From Clostridia bacterium (lineage in GTDB: Bacteria; Bacillota; Clostridia; Christensenellales; Aristaeellaceae), in contig JAFXVR010000026.1 in the NCBI GenBank assembly GCA_017534885.1, positions 96,261 through 160,260 of the forward strand: 64,000 bases of DNA. The letters are read 5' to 3'. The notes under the pieces were generated by a model that did no database searches, was not told where the DNA came from, and saw only the letters and a program-made list of their open reading frames with translations. Numbering within the stretch: the stretch's first letter is position 1; every line of letters starts with the position of its first letter. Positions 45,294-53,235 of this stretch are shown here, one piece after another. Made by a program: the position numbers and the translations under genes.

Positions 45294-46223
45294 TCAGCCC
45301 CGCCCTTCTTCGGCTGAACGCATGAGGCTTTCTGTCAGACAGACCAGCTGCGGGCCTCCGGATTGCACCTTGCGGGAGACGCGGTTCAGCCGGGGCCAGC
45401 CCCAGCCGCCGAAGCCTCCCGCCGGGCCCACGAGGGAGCCCGCCGGCGCCTTGCCGGAGAGGATATAGGCCAGCGACAGGGAGGACTTCTCCGGGGAGTT
45501 GAAGAGGTGGCAGAGGGCGCTGATCAGCGGATTTGATCCGTTCAGCCCGAAGGCGTTCAGGCCCAGGGGCGTCACTGCAATGCCCGGATGGCACATCAGC
45601 GCATGGACGTTCGTCTCCATATAACGCTGCGCCGTGAACCAGGTATAGCGGGCTAGGCAGAGCTTGGAGCGGGCGTAGGTCTGTAGGCTGCCGCCGGGCC
45701 GCGCAAAGGCTGAATCCGTCTCGGCCACCTTCGCGTACCGGTGGACGAAGGAGATGGTGTTGACGTACCAGACATCGTGCCCCAGGCCGGTCAGCCAGGG
45801 CAGGAGCCGCTCCGACAGGCGGTACACGCCCACATAGTTGGTGCCGAAGACCAGGTCGAGGCCGTCAGCTGTCTTCTGGCCTGGATGGCGGAAGGCGCCC
45901 GCGTTGTTGACAAAGGCGTCCACATCGATGCGCTGCTCCCGGAAGCGGGCCGCAAAGCGGTCGATGGAGTCAAAGCTGGCCAGATCCAGCTCCATGAAGG
46001 TGATGTCCGCCCCCGGGTATTCTCGCAGAAGGGCCTCCCGGGCGGCCGCCGCTTTCTGGGCGCTGCGGCAGGCCATGATGAGTGCCGCGCCGAGGTAAAC
46101 CATGGTTTCCGCCGCCTTGAAGCCCACACCGCTGTTGGCGCCGGTGATGAGCACCCTTTTGCCCTTCAGCGAAGGCAGGCAGTTTTCGGAGAGCCACTTC
46201 TTTGTTTTGGCCGAGAGACTCAT
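45294..46223 (-). CDS. Short-chain dehydrogenase/reductase (retinol-dehydrogenase-like)
   Basis: SDR of 309 aa with TGANSGVG for cofactor binding, NNAG at the fourth strand and YARSK as the catalytic Tyr-x3-Lys. The length and the layout (short N-terminal helix before the Rossmann fold, long C-terminal tail) resemble WW-oxidoreductase/RDH-type members that reduce lipophilic carbonyls. ATG 46223 follows GGAG by 7 bases. It is convergent with the Opp operon across the shared terminator region. Substrate unknown. Confidence 0.88.
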   Translation of the reverse strand: MSLSAKTKKWLSENCLPSLKGKRVLITGANSGVGFKAAETMVYLGAALIMACRSAQKAAAAREALLREYPGADITFMELDLASFDSIDRFAARFREQRIDVDAFVNNAGAFRHPGQKTADGLDLVFGTNYVGVYRLSERLLPWLTGLGHDVWYVNTISFVHRYAKVAETDSAFARPGGSLQTYARSKLCLARYTWFTAQRYMETNVHALMCHPGIAVTPLGLNAFGLNGSNPLISALCHLFNSPEKSSLSLAYILSGKAPAGSLVGPAGGFGGWGWPRLNRVSRKVQSGGPQLVCLTESLMRSAEEGRG

Positions 46224-46267
46224 GCGCACACTCCGTTCAGCGGACATTCACCGCAGATGAAATCCTT

Positions 46268-47089
46268 TCAGCCGTTGCCGGTCAGATCGGCGTCGTAGCG
46301 CCAGTCGATGATGGCCCCGTCGTCCGTGCAGACCGCCACGGCGTAGAGGCCCACCAGAGGCAGCCATTCCGGATGCGCTTCCTCCAGGGTCACGGTGTCC
46401 GAGACGCGGGTGCCCAGGTGGAAGAAGAAGACCACGCACTCAAAACCGTCGATCCGGCGGAAGGAGGGCTCGAAGTCCTCGTCGCTGAGCTGCACGGCCT
46501 GCTCCGGGGTGATGCCCCAGCGGGTCAGCACGGCCTTGCGCCCCGCCTCCCGCAGGGTATCCATGTCCAGATCGGTTTCAAAGGGCGCGATTTCCTCGCC
46601 GCTGGGCAGGTAATCGTCCCGGTTGTACAGCCTGGTCTCCCGGGGCGCGGCGCTGGCAGCAATGGCCTCAGCCATCTGGAAATAGGGGGCGTAGCTGGAG
46701 TAATAGCGCACGTAGGAGGTGATTTCCTCCAGCTGCGCGCTGCCCCAGGGGGCGGTGGAGAAGCCCTGGGGTTCGGTGCCGTCCCAGCTCCATTCACAGG
46801 TGACGCTGTCGCCTTCGACGGTCACGGTGTAATAGCCCAGCACATAGTTGAACACGTCCAGGCCGATGTAGTACAGCCGCCAGCCGTTGTCGGTGGCCTC
46901 CATCTCCCGGGGGAAGTAGCAGAGCATGGGCTGGGTCAGGCCGTATTTCTCCTCCAGCGCTTCCTCGGCCTTCAGGGAGGCGAGGGCACGGTCGTACAGG
47001 TTGAGGTCGGCCACGGTGTCCGCCCGGACCGCTGCCATGCCCGCCAGCAGACAGAGAATCAGAACCAATGCGCAGATGGTATGTTTCAT
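46268..47089 (-). CDS. Secreted protein of unknown function
   Basis: A 273-aa exported protein: the signal peptide MKHTICALVLILCLLAGMAAVRA is followed by a mature part rich in Tyr, Asp, Glu and Trp. Two weakly similar halves, each with a strand-rich segment (LYYIGLDVFNYVLGYYTVTV and VVFFFHLGTRVSDTVTL), recall PepSY/peptidase-propeptide-like alpha-beta units. I cannot assign a family. ATG 47089 is preferred (AAAGGGG 8 bases upstream) because the signal peptide begins there. Confidence 0.75.
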   Translation of the reverse strand: MKHTICALVLILCLLAGMAAVRADTVADLNLYDRALASLKAEEALEEKYGLTQPMLCYFPREMEATDNGWRLYYIGLDVFNYVLGYYTVTVEGDSVTCEWSWDGTEPQGFSTAPWGSAQLEEITSYVRYYSSYAPYFQMAEAIAASAAPRETRLYNRDDYLPSGEEIAPFETDLDMDTLREAGRKAVLTRWGITPEQAVQLSDEDFEPSFRRIDGFECVVFFFHLGTRVSDTVTLEEAHPEWLPLVGLYAVAVCTDDGAIIDWRYDADLTGNG

Positions 47090-47275
47090 CACAGGTTCCC
47101 CTTTCAAGCGGCTTGCGCCGTCATTCGGGCATCAGCTGCCCACATCAATCATACGAATGACCCTGCCGCTTTCTTTCAACAACATGTAACATCTTTTCAC
47201 AGATTTTTCAGAACTTTGGTCTGCTCTGCCGCAGCTGAAGGCGTAAATCCCTTGAAATCGGGCTGATTGCGGGGC

Positions 47276-47340
47276 TTATCCACAGAATTGTCCACAAGGC
47301 TGTGGATATGACAGACGCACTTATCCACAATCCCTCCACA
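47276..47340. other. Cluster of DnaA-box-like sites
   Basis: TTATCCACA occurs exactly at 47276-47284 and 47321-47329, TTGTCCACA at 47288-47296, and TGTGGATAT (complement ATATCCACA) at 47301-47309; CCCTCCACA at 47332-47340 is weaker. An AT-rich stretch (about 47165-47220) lies alongside. The rest of the 47090-47385 gap holds no recognised gene. No dnaA or dnaN is near, so this may be a regulatory or DnaA-titrating site rather than oriC. Confidence 0.55.
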
Positions 47341-47385
47341 CTGTGCATGACCTTTTCCCGCCGAAGAACTGCGTTGGAAAATACA

Positions 47386-47436
47386 CAAAAGGGGCGAAAG
47401 AACGCCCGATGCCGGGTCGCTTTCACCCCTTGAAAA
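47386..47436 (-). terminator. Terminator of the lysine operon
   Basis: Read leftward from the dapB stop, AAGGGGTGAAAG pairs with CTTTCGCCCCTT (one mismatch), followed by TTGTGTATTTT. Confidence 0.75.
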
Positions 47437-47442
47437 CCTGTG

Positions 47443-48204
47443 TTATCTCAGCGCGGTGCTGACCAGATCGTCCATGTCATAGAGGCCGGGCGCGCGGCAC
47501 AGCAGGAAGGAGGCGGCCTTCAGCGCGCCGGTGGCGAAGAGGGAGCGGTTCTCGGCGCTGTGGGAGAGGGTCAGCCGTTCCTGGGGGCCCAGGAAGCAGA
47601 CCTCGTGCTCCCCGGTGACGGTGCCGCCCCGAACGGAGTGGATGCCGATCTCGTTCCTGGGGCGGGGCTGGCGGCGGTCGGCGCGGCTGTATACGGCTTC
47701 CCGGCCTTCGCTATAGGCGGAGGACACCGCGTCATATAGCATCAGCGCCGTGCCGCTGGGAGCGTCCACCTTGCGGCGGTGGTGGGCCTCGACGATTTCC
47801 ACATCGAAGTCCTCGCCCAGCACCTGAGCGGCCTCCCTGGCCAGACGGCGCAGCAGGGCGATGCCCAGGCTGAAATTGCCCGAGGCAAAGAGGGGCAGCT
47901 CCTTCGCAGATTCCGCGATCAGCGCCTTCTGCGCTTCGGAATAGCCGGTGGTGGCCAGCACGGCGGGCACCCGATGCGCCCGGGCCCAGGTCAAAAGGCC
48001 TTCCAGCGTGCCGGGATGGGAGAAGTCCACGACGACCGTGTCAGGGCCGGGGGCGGGCAGGGAGGCAAAGTCCGGATACAGGGGAAAGGGGAGGGCAGCC
48101 GTGGCCACGTCCACACCGGCGGCGACAGTCAGCCCCTGGCTGAGGGCGGCTTCCGCCACGGCGCGGCCCATGTGTCCGGCGGCGCCGCTGAGGATGATGT
48201 TCAA
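47443..48204 (-). CDS. dapB: 4-hydroxy-tetrahydrodipicolinate reductase
   Basis: NAD(P)H-dependent reductase making tetrahydrodipicolinate on the lysine/diaminopimelate pathway. SGAAGHMGRAV binds the cofactor, and VEAHHRRKVDAPSGTAL contains the catalytic His-His and Lys. The length, about 253 aa, is normal. The start is uncertain: TTG 48204 (LNIILSG) has GAGGAG at 9 bases, while GTG 48213 would sit directly on it. Third gene of the asd-dapA-dapB operon, 13 bases after dapA, under the upstream lysine riboswitch. Confidence 0.96.
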   Translation of the reverse strand: MNIILSGAAGHMGRAVAEAALSQGLTVAAGVDVATAALPFPLYPDFASLPAPGPDTVVVDFSHPGTLEGLLTWARAHRVPAVLATTGYSEAQKALIAESAKELPLFASGNFSLGIALLRRLAREAAQVLGEDFDVEIVEAHHRRKVDAPSGTALMLYDAVSSAYSEGREAVYSRADRRQPRPRNEIGIHSVRGGTVTGEHEVCFLGPQERLTLSHSAENRSLFATGALKAASFLLCRAPGLYDMDDLVSTALR

Positions 48205-48217
48205 GCGCGGCACCTCC

Positions 48218-49096
48218 TCACAGCCCCAGACCGTCCATGATGGCGAAGAGCTTCTCCCGGGTGGCAGGCTGCATGGGCACCAGCGGCAGGCGCAGCTCCT
48301 CCTCGCACAGGCCCACGCGGTGCATGGCGGCCTTCACGGGGATCGGGCTGGTCTCGGAGAAGAGGGCGTTGATCAGCGGCAGAAGCTTCAGCTGCCAGGC
48401 CGCGGCCTCCTTCATGTCGCCGGAGAGGGCCGCGTGGCTCATTTTCACGGTCTCGGCGGGCATCAGGTTGCTCAGCACGGAGATGACGCCCCGGTAGCCG
48501 CAGGCCATCAGCGGCACCACCACGTCGTCGTTGCCGGAATAGAAGACCGCGTCGTCGCCCACCAGCAGCAGCTTCTCCAGCGCCTGGCTCACGTCGCCGT
48601 TGGCTTCCTTCACCGCGATGACGTTCGGGTGGCGGCAGATGCGCTGCAGGGCGGCGGGGGAGATGTTGAGGCCCGTGCGGGAGGGCACGTTGTACACGAT
48701 AACCGGCAGGGTCGCGGCGTCGGCCACGGCGTTGAAATGGGCCACCAGACCCTCCTGACTGGTCTTGTTATAATAAGGCGTGACCACCAGCTGGGCGTCC
48801 GCGCCGAACTCCTTGGAGGTGCGGGCCGCTTCCACCGCTTCAGCCGTGCTGTTGCTGCCCGTGCCCGCGATGACAGGTACCCGGTGATTGGCCACCTGAA
48901 CCACGCGGCGCACCACGTCCAGGTGCTCCTTCCAGGTCATGGTGGCGGGCTCGCCGGTGGTGCCGGCGGCGATCAGGGCGTCCACGCCGGCTTCGATCTG
49001 GGTTTCCACCAGACGATCCAGGGCGGGATAGTCAATCTCCCCGTTTTTGAAGGGGGTGATCAGGGCTGTGCCGCAGCCCTCAAACAGAATGCGCAT
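48218..49096 (-). CDS. dapA: 4-hydroxy-tetrahydrodipicolinate synthase
   Basis: Class I aldolase of 292 aa condensing pyruvate with aspartate semialdehyde. Lys163 (VIAVKEANG) forms the Schiff base. Tyr135 (VIVYNVPSRTG) and the GTTGEPAT loop (45-52) complete the active site. It lies between asd and dapB and shares their riboswitch-controlled transcript. GGAGGTG precedes ATG 49096. Wall diaminopimelate and lysine both depend on it. Confidence 0.97.
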   Translation of the reverse strand: MRILFEGCGTALITPFKNGEIDYPALDRLVETQIEAGVDALIAAGTTGEPATMTWKEHLDVVRRVVQVANHRVPVIAGTGSNSTAEAVEAARTSKEFGADAQLVVTPYYNKTSQEGLVAHFNAVADAATLPVIVYNVPSRTGLNISPAALQRICRHPNVIAVKEANGDVSQALEKLLLVGDDAVFYSGNDDVVVPLMACGYRGVISVLSNLMPAETVKMSHAALSGDMKEAAAWQLKLLPLINALFSETSPIPVKAAMHRVGLCEEELRLPLVPMQPATREKLFAIMDGLGL

Positions 49097-49118
49097 GGGG
49101 CACCTCCGGTCAGCAGAT

Positions 49119-50201
49119 TTACTTTCTGGTGATGTAGCCGAGTTTGGTCAGCAGCTCCGCCGTGAGCACAGCGCCGCCTGCCGCGCCGCGGATGGTATTG
49201 TGGCTGAGGCACACAAACTTGTAATCCAGCAGGGCGTCCTCCCGCAGGCGGCCGATGGACACGCCGAAGCCGCGCTCGAAATCGCGGTCCAGGCGGGTCT
49301 GGGGGCGGGCGGGATCCTCGAAGTACTGCAGGAAGGACTTGGGGGCGCTGGGCAGCCCCAGGCGCTGGGCCTCGGCCTCAAAGCTGCGCCAGCGGCTGAT
49401 CATCTCGTCCATGGACGGCTTGCGGCTGAAGCCCACGGACACAGCGGCCATATGGCCATCCGAGCAGGCTACGCGCAGGCACTGGGCGCTGATGACGGGC
49501 TTTGCCGCGTTCACGATGCGGCCGTCTTCCACTTTGCCCCAGATCTTGAGGGGCTCGTTTTCGCTCTTCTCGTCCTCGCCGCCGATGTAGGGGATCACAT
49601 TGTCCACCATCTCGGGCCAGGTTTTGAAGGTCTTGCCCGCGCCGCTGATGGCCTGATAGGTGCACACGCTGATCTTTTCGACGCCGAAGTCCATTAGGGG
49701 CGTCAGCGCGGGCACATAGCTCTGGATGGAGCAGTTGGGCTTCACGGCGATAAAGCCGCGGCTGGTGCCCAGGCGGCGGCGTTGGGTGGGAATGACGGCG
49801 GCGTGGCCCGCGTTCAGCTCGGGGATGATCATGGGCACATCGTCCAGGCCGCGGCAGGCGCTGTTGTTGCTGACGACCGGGGTCTCCAGACGGGCGTAGC
49901 GCTCCTCGAGGGCGCGGGTCTCGTCCTTCTTCATGTTGACGGCGCAGAACACAAAGTCCACCTGGCTGGCGAAGGCCTCCGCGTCAGATGCGTCCTGCAC
50001 GGTCAGATCCGCCGCCCAGGCGGGAATGTCCGCCTCAAAGGCCCAGCGGCCGGCCACAGCCTCCCGGTAAGGCTTGCCCGCGCTGGAGGCGGACGCGCCC
50101 AGAGCCACGACCTCAAACCAGGGGTGATCCGTCAGCAGCAGGATAAAGCGCTGGCCGACCATGCCGGTGGCACCGATGATTCCTGCGCGAAGCTTCTCCA
50201 T
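49119..50201 (-). CDS. asd: Aspartate-semialdehyde dehydrogenase
   Basis: NADPH-dependent enzyme making aspartate semialdehyde, 360 aa. GIIGATGMVGQRF binds the cofactor and Cys157 in KPNCSIQ is the nucleophile; the later GFSRKPS and LSHNTIRGAAGGA motifs are conserved. The NCSIQ context and 360-residue length place it in the archaeal/fungal-type ASADH branch rather than the E. coli type. ATG 50201 has GGAGG 9 bases upstream. First gene after the lysine riboswitch. Confidence 0.95.
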   Translation of the reverse strand: MEKLRAGIIGATGMVGQRFILLLTDHPWFEVVALGASASSAGKPYREAVAGRWAFEADIPAWAADLTVQDASDAEAFASQVDFVFCAVNMKKDETRALEERYARLETPVVSNNSACRGLDDVPMIIPELNAGHAAVIPTQRRRLGTSRGFIAVKPNCSIQSYVPALTPLMDFGVEKISVCTYQAISGAGKTFKTWPEMVDNVIPYIGGEDEKSENEPLKIWGKVEDGRIVNAAKPVISAQCLRVACSDGHMAAVSVGFSRKPSMDEMISRWRSFEAEAQRLGLPSAPKSFLQYFEDPARPQTRLDRDFERGFGVSIGRLREDALLDYKFVCLSHNTIRGAAGGAVLTAELLTKLGYITRK

Positions 50202-50221
50202 CTCTCCCAACCTCCTTGGTT

Positions 50222-50254
50222 TTACAAAAAACACCACAGAGCCTCTGCGGTGCG
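50222..50254 (-). terminator. Riboswitch-controlled terminator before asd
   Basis: Read leftward, CACCGCAGA and TCTGTGGTG form a stem with a GGC loop and one G-U pair, followed by TTTTTTG. It is the expression platform of the lysine riboswitch and stops transcription about 20 bases before asd. Confidence 0.85.
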
Positions 50255-50307
50255 TGAAAGGCGCATAGATACGCCCTGCCTGCAACGCATCAGCGCTCCG
50301 CCGGTTG

Positions 50308-50465
50308 CCCGGTGACAGCCGACGGCCTGTTCGGACGGCCGGCCAAGTCCGGAAAACGGGATTTCCCGGGCTTTCGGCGCGGTGCCCTTTCGCGGAGCTT
50401 CAATGGGTGCCCGCCCTCTGCTCCGGTACTGATCCGCCGCGCGCCTCTGACAGCGTGTGTTCCCG
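50308..50465 (-). promoter_or_regulatory. Lysine riboswitch (L-box) aptamer
   Basis: The leader of asd, read leftward from 50465, carries the conserved L-box blocks in order: AGAGGCGCG, ATCAGTA, CGAAAGGGC, GCGCCGAAAG, GGCCGGCCGT and GGCTGTC. These match the Bacillus lysC leader landmarks. Lysine binding should favour the T-tailed hairpin downstream and switch off asd-dapA-dapB. The match is by eye; a covariance search is decisive. Confidence 0.9.
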
Positions 50466-50482
50466 CGAACGGGAACGCTGCC

Positions 50483-50512
50483 ATCATATCACGCGGACGG
50501 GGGAAATGTCAA
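50483..50512 (-). promoter_or_regulatory. Sigma-A promoter of the lysine operon
   Basis: Read leftward, TTGACA (50512-50507) and TATGAT (50488-50483) are 18 bp apart, just upstream of the riboswitch. Confidence 0.85.
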
Positions 50513-50530
50513 TAGCGGCAAAACACGGCT

Positions 50531-50559
50531 TGCGATTTTGGACAAAACGTGCGATACTG
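50531..50559 (+). promoter_or_regulatory. Promoter for the ROK kinase
   Basis: TTGCGA (50531-50536) and GATACT (50554-50559) with a 17-bp spacer, 40 bases before the ATG at 50600. It diverges from the lysine-operon promoter. Confidence 0.55.
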
Positions 50560-50599
50560 TGCACAGAGAGAACCCTCTTTTGATGAAGGAGGTCTGCAT

Positions 50600-51556
50600 A
50601 TGGTATACGTGGGCATCGACCTGGGCGGAACGAACATCCGCTGCGGCGTGACGGATCCGGAGGGACACCTGCTGGCGAAGACCTCCCGGCTGACCCAGGC
50701 CGGGCGGAACTGGCGGGAGATCGTCCGGGACATCGCGGAGGGAAGCTCGGAGGCGCTGGAGAACTGCGGGCTGGACTGGTCCTCCGTGCAGGCGCTGGGC
50801 ATCGGCGTGCCGGGCATTGTGGACAACGCTGCGGGCATGGTGGTGGCCTGCACAAACCTCTCCTGGTATGACCTGCCCCTGCGCGAGGAGCTGGGGCGCT
50901 ATGTCAATGCGCCCGTCCTCATGGAGAATGACGCCAACGCGGCGGCTCTGGCGGAGTATTACGCGGGGGTCAGCGCGGGCTGTGAGAGCAGTGTGCTAAT
51001 CACCCTGGGCACGGGTGTGGGCAGCGGCATCGTGATGCACGGCCGGCCCTGGCCCGGCGCCTTCGGACAGGCGGGGGAGCTGGGACACACCATCCTGGTG
51101 CCCGACGGCATTCCCTGCACCTGCGGCCGCAACGGCTGCATGGAGCGGTACTGCTCGGGTTCGGCCCTGGCCTTTGCGGGCAAACAGGCCTGCTGGGCCG
51201 ATCCGGACACCGCCCTGTGGAAAAAGGCAGAGGGCGACCTGGAGCGCCTGAGCGCCAAGCTGGTGGTGGACGCCGCCCGGGAGGGAGATCCCCACGCCCT
51301 GCGGGTCTTCGGGCGCTTCGCCCATTACCTGGCCATCGCCATCGACAACGTGATCAGCATGATGAATCCGCAGATGATCGTGATCGGCGGCGGTGTCAGC
51401 CGGGCGGGCAGCTTCCTGCTGGAGGCGGTGCGGGAGCGGATTCCGCGCACGGAGATGGAAGTACCCCGCCCCATGCCGCGCATCGAACTGGCCCGGCTGG
51501 GCAGCGAGGCCGGATTGATCGGCGCGGCTTTGCTGGGGCGGCAGCTGGAGGAGTGA
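50600..51556 (+). CDS. ROK-family sugar kinase (glucokinase-like)
   Basis: Cytoplasmic ATP-dependent hexokinase-fold kinase of 318 aa. GIDLGGTNIRCG (5-16) is the phosphate-1 motif, ENDANAAALAE contains the catalytic Asp, and the GELGHT...CTCGRNGCMERY segment supplies the ROK zinc site. GlkA-type glucokinases share this length and layout, but allose or N-acetyl sugars are possible. AAGGAGG lies 7 bases before ATG 50600. No DNA-binding domain, so it is an enzyme rather than a NagC-type repressor. Confidence 0.92.
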   Translation: MVYVGIDLGGTNIRCGVTDPEGHLLAKTSRLTQAGRNWREIVRDIAEGSSEALENCGLDWSSVQALGIGVPGIVDNAAGMVVACTNLSWYDLPLREELGRYVNAPVLMENDANAAALAEYYAGVSAGCESSVLITLGTGVGSGIVMHGRPWPGAFGQAGELGHTILVPDGIPCTCGRNGCMERYCSGSALAFAGKQACWADPDTALWKKAEGDLERLSAKLVVDAAREGDPHALRVFGRFAHYLAIAIDNVISMMNPQMIVIGGGVSRAGSFLLEAVRERIPRTEMEVPRPMPRIELARLGSEAGLIGAALLGRQLEE

Positions 51557-51559
51557 TAT

Positions 51560-51594
51560 AAAACGGCCCCGGGAGACTGCTGCCTCCCGGGGCT
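51560..51594 (-). terminator. Terminator of the HtrA gene
   Basis: CCCCGGGAG (51567-51575) and CTCCCGGGG (51584-51592) form a perfect stem. Read leftward it is followed by CCGTTTTAT, so it serves the minus-strand protease gene and may also stop ROK transcription. Confidence 0.75.
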
Positions 51595-51634
51595 GCCTGA
51601 CTGAAAGCCTGTCAGGCTTCAGGAGATATGCTGT

Positions 51635-52966
51635 TTACTGCTTGATGTCGTCCACATAGGCCAGCACGACGGTCAGTTCCACATAATCGCCGCTGTTCCC
51701 GTCGATGTCTCCGCCCTTCTCCAGCGTGTCCGCCAGGCCGGGCATGCGGAATACGGTGATCCTGAGGCTGTCGCCCTCGCCGTGCTTCTGGATGATGTCT
51801 GTCAGCTGGGTGATGGAGGTGATGGTGGTGCCGTCCACGCTCACGATGATGTCGCCCTTCTCCATGCCGCCGATTTCAGCGGGGGAGTTCTTCTCCACCT
51901 CAGACACATAGGCGCCGTTGGGCAGGATGCCCTGGGTGATGTAGGGAGAGGCGCTGTTGATCTGCCGGATGGTGACGCCCAGGCGCGGACGGCCCACCAG
52001 GCTGCTGCCGCTGCCCTCGGACTGGGTCTGCGCGCTGTCCTGACTGGCGTCAGCCTTGTCGTTGACACTGGGGGTGGCGATCTTGCCGGAGAGCACGTCG
52101 TTCAGCAGGGGCTTGGCCGCGTTGATCGGGATGCACATGCCGATGCCGTCGATGTCCGCGCCGTTGGACACGGTGCCGGAATACTTGCGGGCCGGGATGC
52201 CCATCAGCTCACCGGTCACGGCGAACATGCCGCCGCCGCTGTTGCCGTTGTTGATGGCCGCGTCCACCTGAATCATGGTGGTGGTCGAAGTGGTCCGGCG
52301 GCCGTACTGGTCATAGCTGGTGGAGGACACGCTGCGGTTCAGGGCGGACACGATGCCCGCGGTGCAGGTGCCGTAGAAGCTGTCGCTCAGGGGATTGCCG
52401 ATGCAGATGGCCCAGTCGCCGACCTGCAGGGTATCGCTGTCGCCCAGACGCACGGCAGGCAGATCCAGGTCTGGCGCGTACACGATGGCGATGTCCAAGT
52501 TTTCATCGCTGGCCACCAGCACCGCCTGGTACTCGGTGGACTCGCCGAAATCGTCAATCACGTTGATCTTGAGGGTTGTCGCGTCCGCAGCCACATGCTG
52601 GTTCGTCAGCACATAATGCTCCGCCACCACTACGCCGGAGCCGGTACCGGCCAGCACCTCCTGGGTGGCGGGCTGGGTGTCACGGCCATAGCCATAGCCC
52701 CAGCCGAAGCCGTAGCCCCAGCCGTTGGACCAGGGATCGGTGCTGCTGGAATAGCGGACGGTCTGATAGTTGTTCACGCCCACCACCGAGCCGCGCACTT
52801 CAGCGATGGCGGCGGTGAAGGGACTGGTGACGACCACGGTCTGGGTGGTCTGGGCGGTCTCCTCAGCGGAAGCTGCCGGATACAGGGTCAGCGCGCCGCC
52901 GAAGAGCGCCAGCGCCACAGCCAGGGACAGGACTGCCAGGATCTTTTTGTTTTTGAGATACTTCAT
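51635..52966 (-). CDS. HtrA/DegP-like serine protease with PDZ domain
   Basis: Envelope-facing quality-control protease of 443 aa. An N-terminal membrane anchor or signal (ILAVLSLAVALALFGGALTL) is followed by a trypsin-like domain with the triad His124 (LTNQHVAA), Asp158 (ENLDIA) and Ser243 (NNGNSGG), and a C-terminal PDZ domain (about 330-430). Between them is a Ser/Gln-rich linker. Unusual is a Trp/Gly/Tyr-rich patch at residues 79-95 before the protease domain. GGAGGTG precedes ATG 52966. Confidence 0.93.
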   Translation of the reverse strand: MKYLKNKKILAVLSLAVALALFGGALTLYPAASAEETAQTTQTVVVTSPFTAAIAEVRGSVVGVNNYQTVRYSSSTDPWSNGWGYGFGWGYGYGRDTQPATQEVLAGTGSGVVVAEHYVLTNQHVAADATTLKINVIDDFGESTEYQAVLVASDENLDIAIVYAPDLDLPAVRLGDSDTLQVGDWAICIGNPLSDSFYGTCTAGIVSALNRSVSSTSYDQYGRRTTSTTTMIQVDAAINNGNSGGGMFAVTGELMGIPARKYSGTVSNGADIDGIGMCIPINAAKPLLNDVLSGKIATPSVNDKADASQDSAQTQSEGSGSSLVGRPRLGVTIRQINSASPYITQGILPNGAYVSEVEKNSPAEIGGMEKGDIIVSVDGTTITSITQLTDIIQKHGEGDSLRITVFRMPGLADTLEKGGDIDGNSGDYVELTVVLAYVDDIKQ

Positions 52967-53122
52967 ATCGTTTGCACCTCCGTTTGAGAATCACACTGCC
53001 GGTTTTTTCCCGGCGATGATCAGTATAGCGGGCATTTTTGACACTGTTGTGAATGAATTGTTAATTGTGATGAACAAACGATGAGAATCAGCGGGAAATC
53101 CCGGGCAAGCGCGGCGCACACC

Positions 53123-53151
53123 TTGAAAAAACCGCCCGGATAAGGTATAGT
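53123..53151 (+). promoter_or_regulatory. Sigma-A promoter for the YARHG protein
   Basis: TTGAAA (53123-53128), 17-bp spacer, TATAGT (53146-53151). Confidence 0.75.
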
Positions 53152-53235
53152 ATCAGCCAGAGACTGTGCGCCGGTACTGCTCCGGGAGGGCAGGGCCGGC
53201 TACAGCGCATCATCAGCAAACAGGAGAGATGAGCG

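Noticed and set aside
47276..47340. Calling the DnaA boxes a confirmed oriC.
   Set aside because: No dnaA, dnaN, recF or gyr genes flank it and strand skew cannot be judged from one window.
47197..47388. A 63-codon minus-strand frame across the DnaA-box cluster.
   Set aside because: Its sequence is determined by the boxes (VDN, VDK from CCACA repeats), it lacks a ribosome site, and no family is recognisable.
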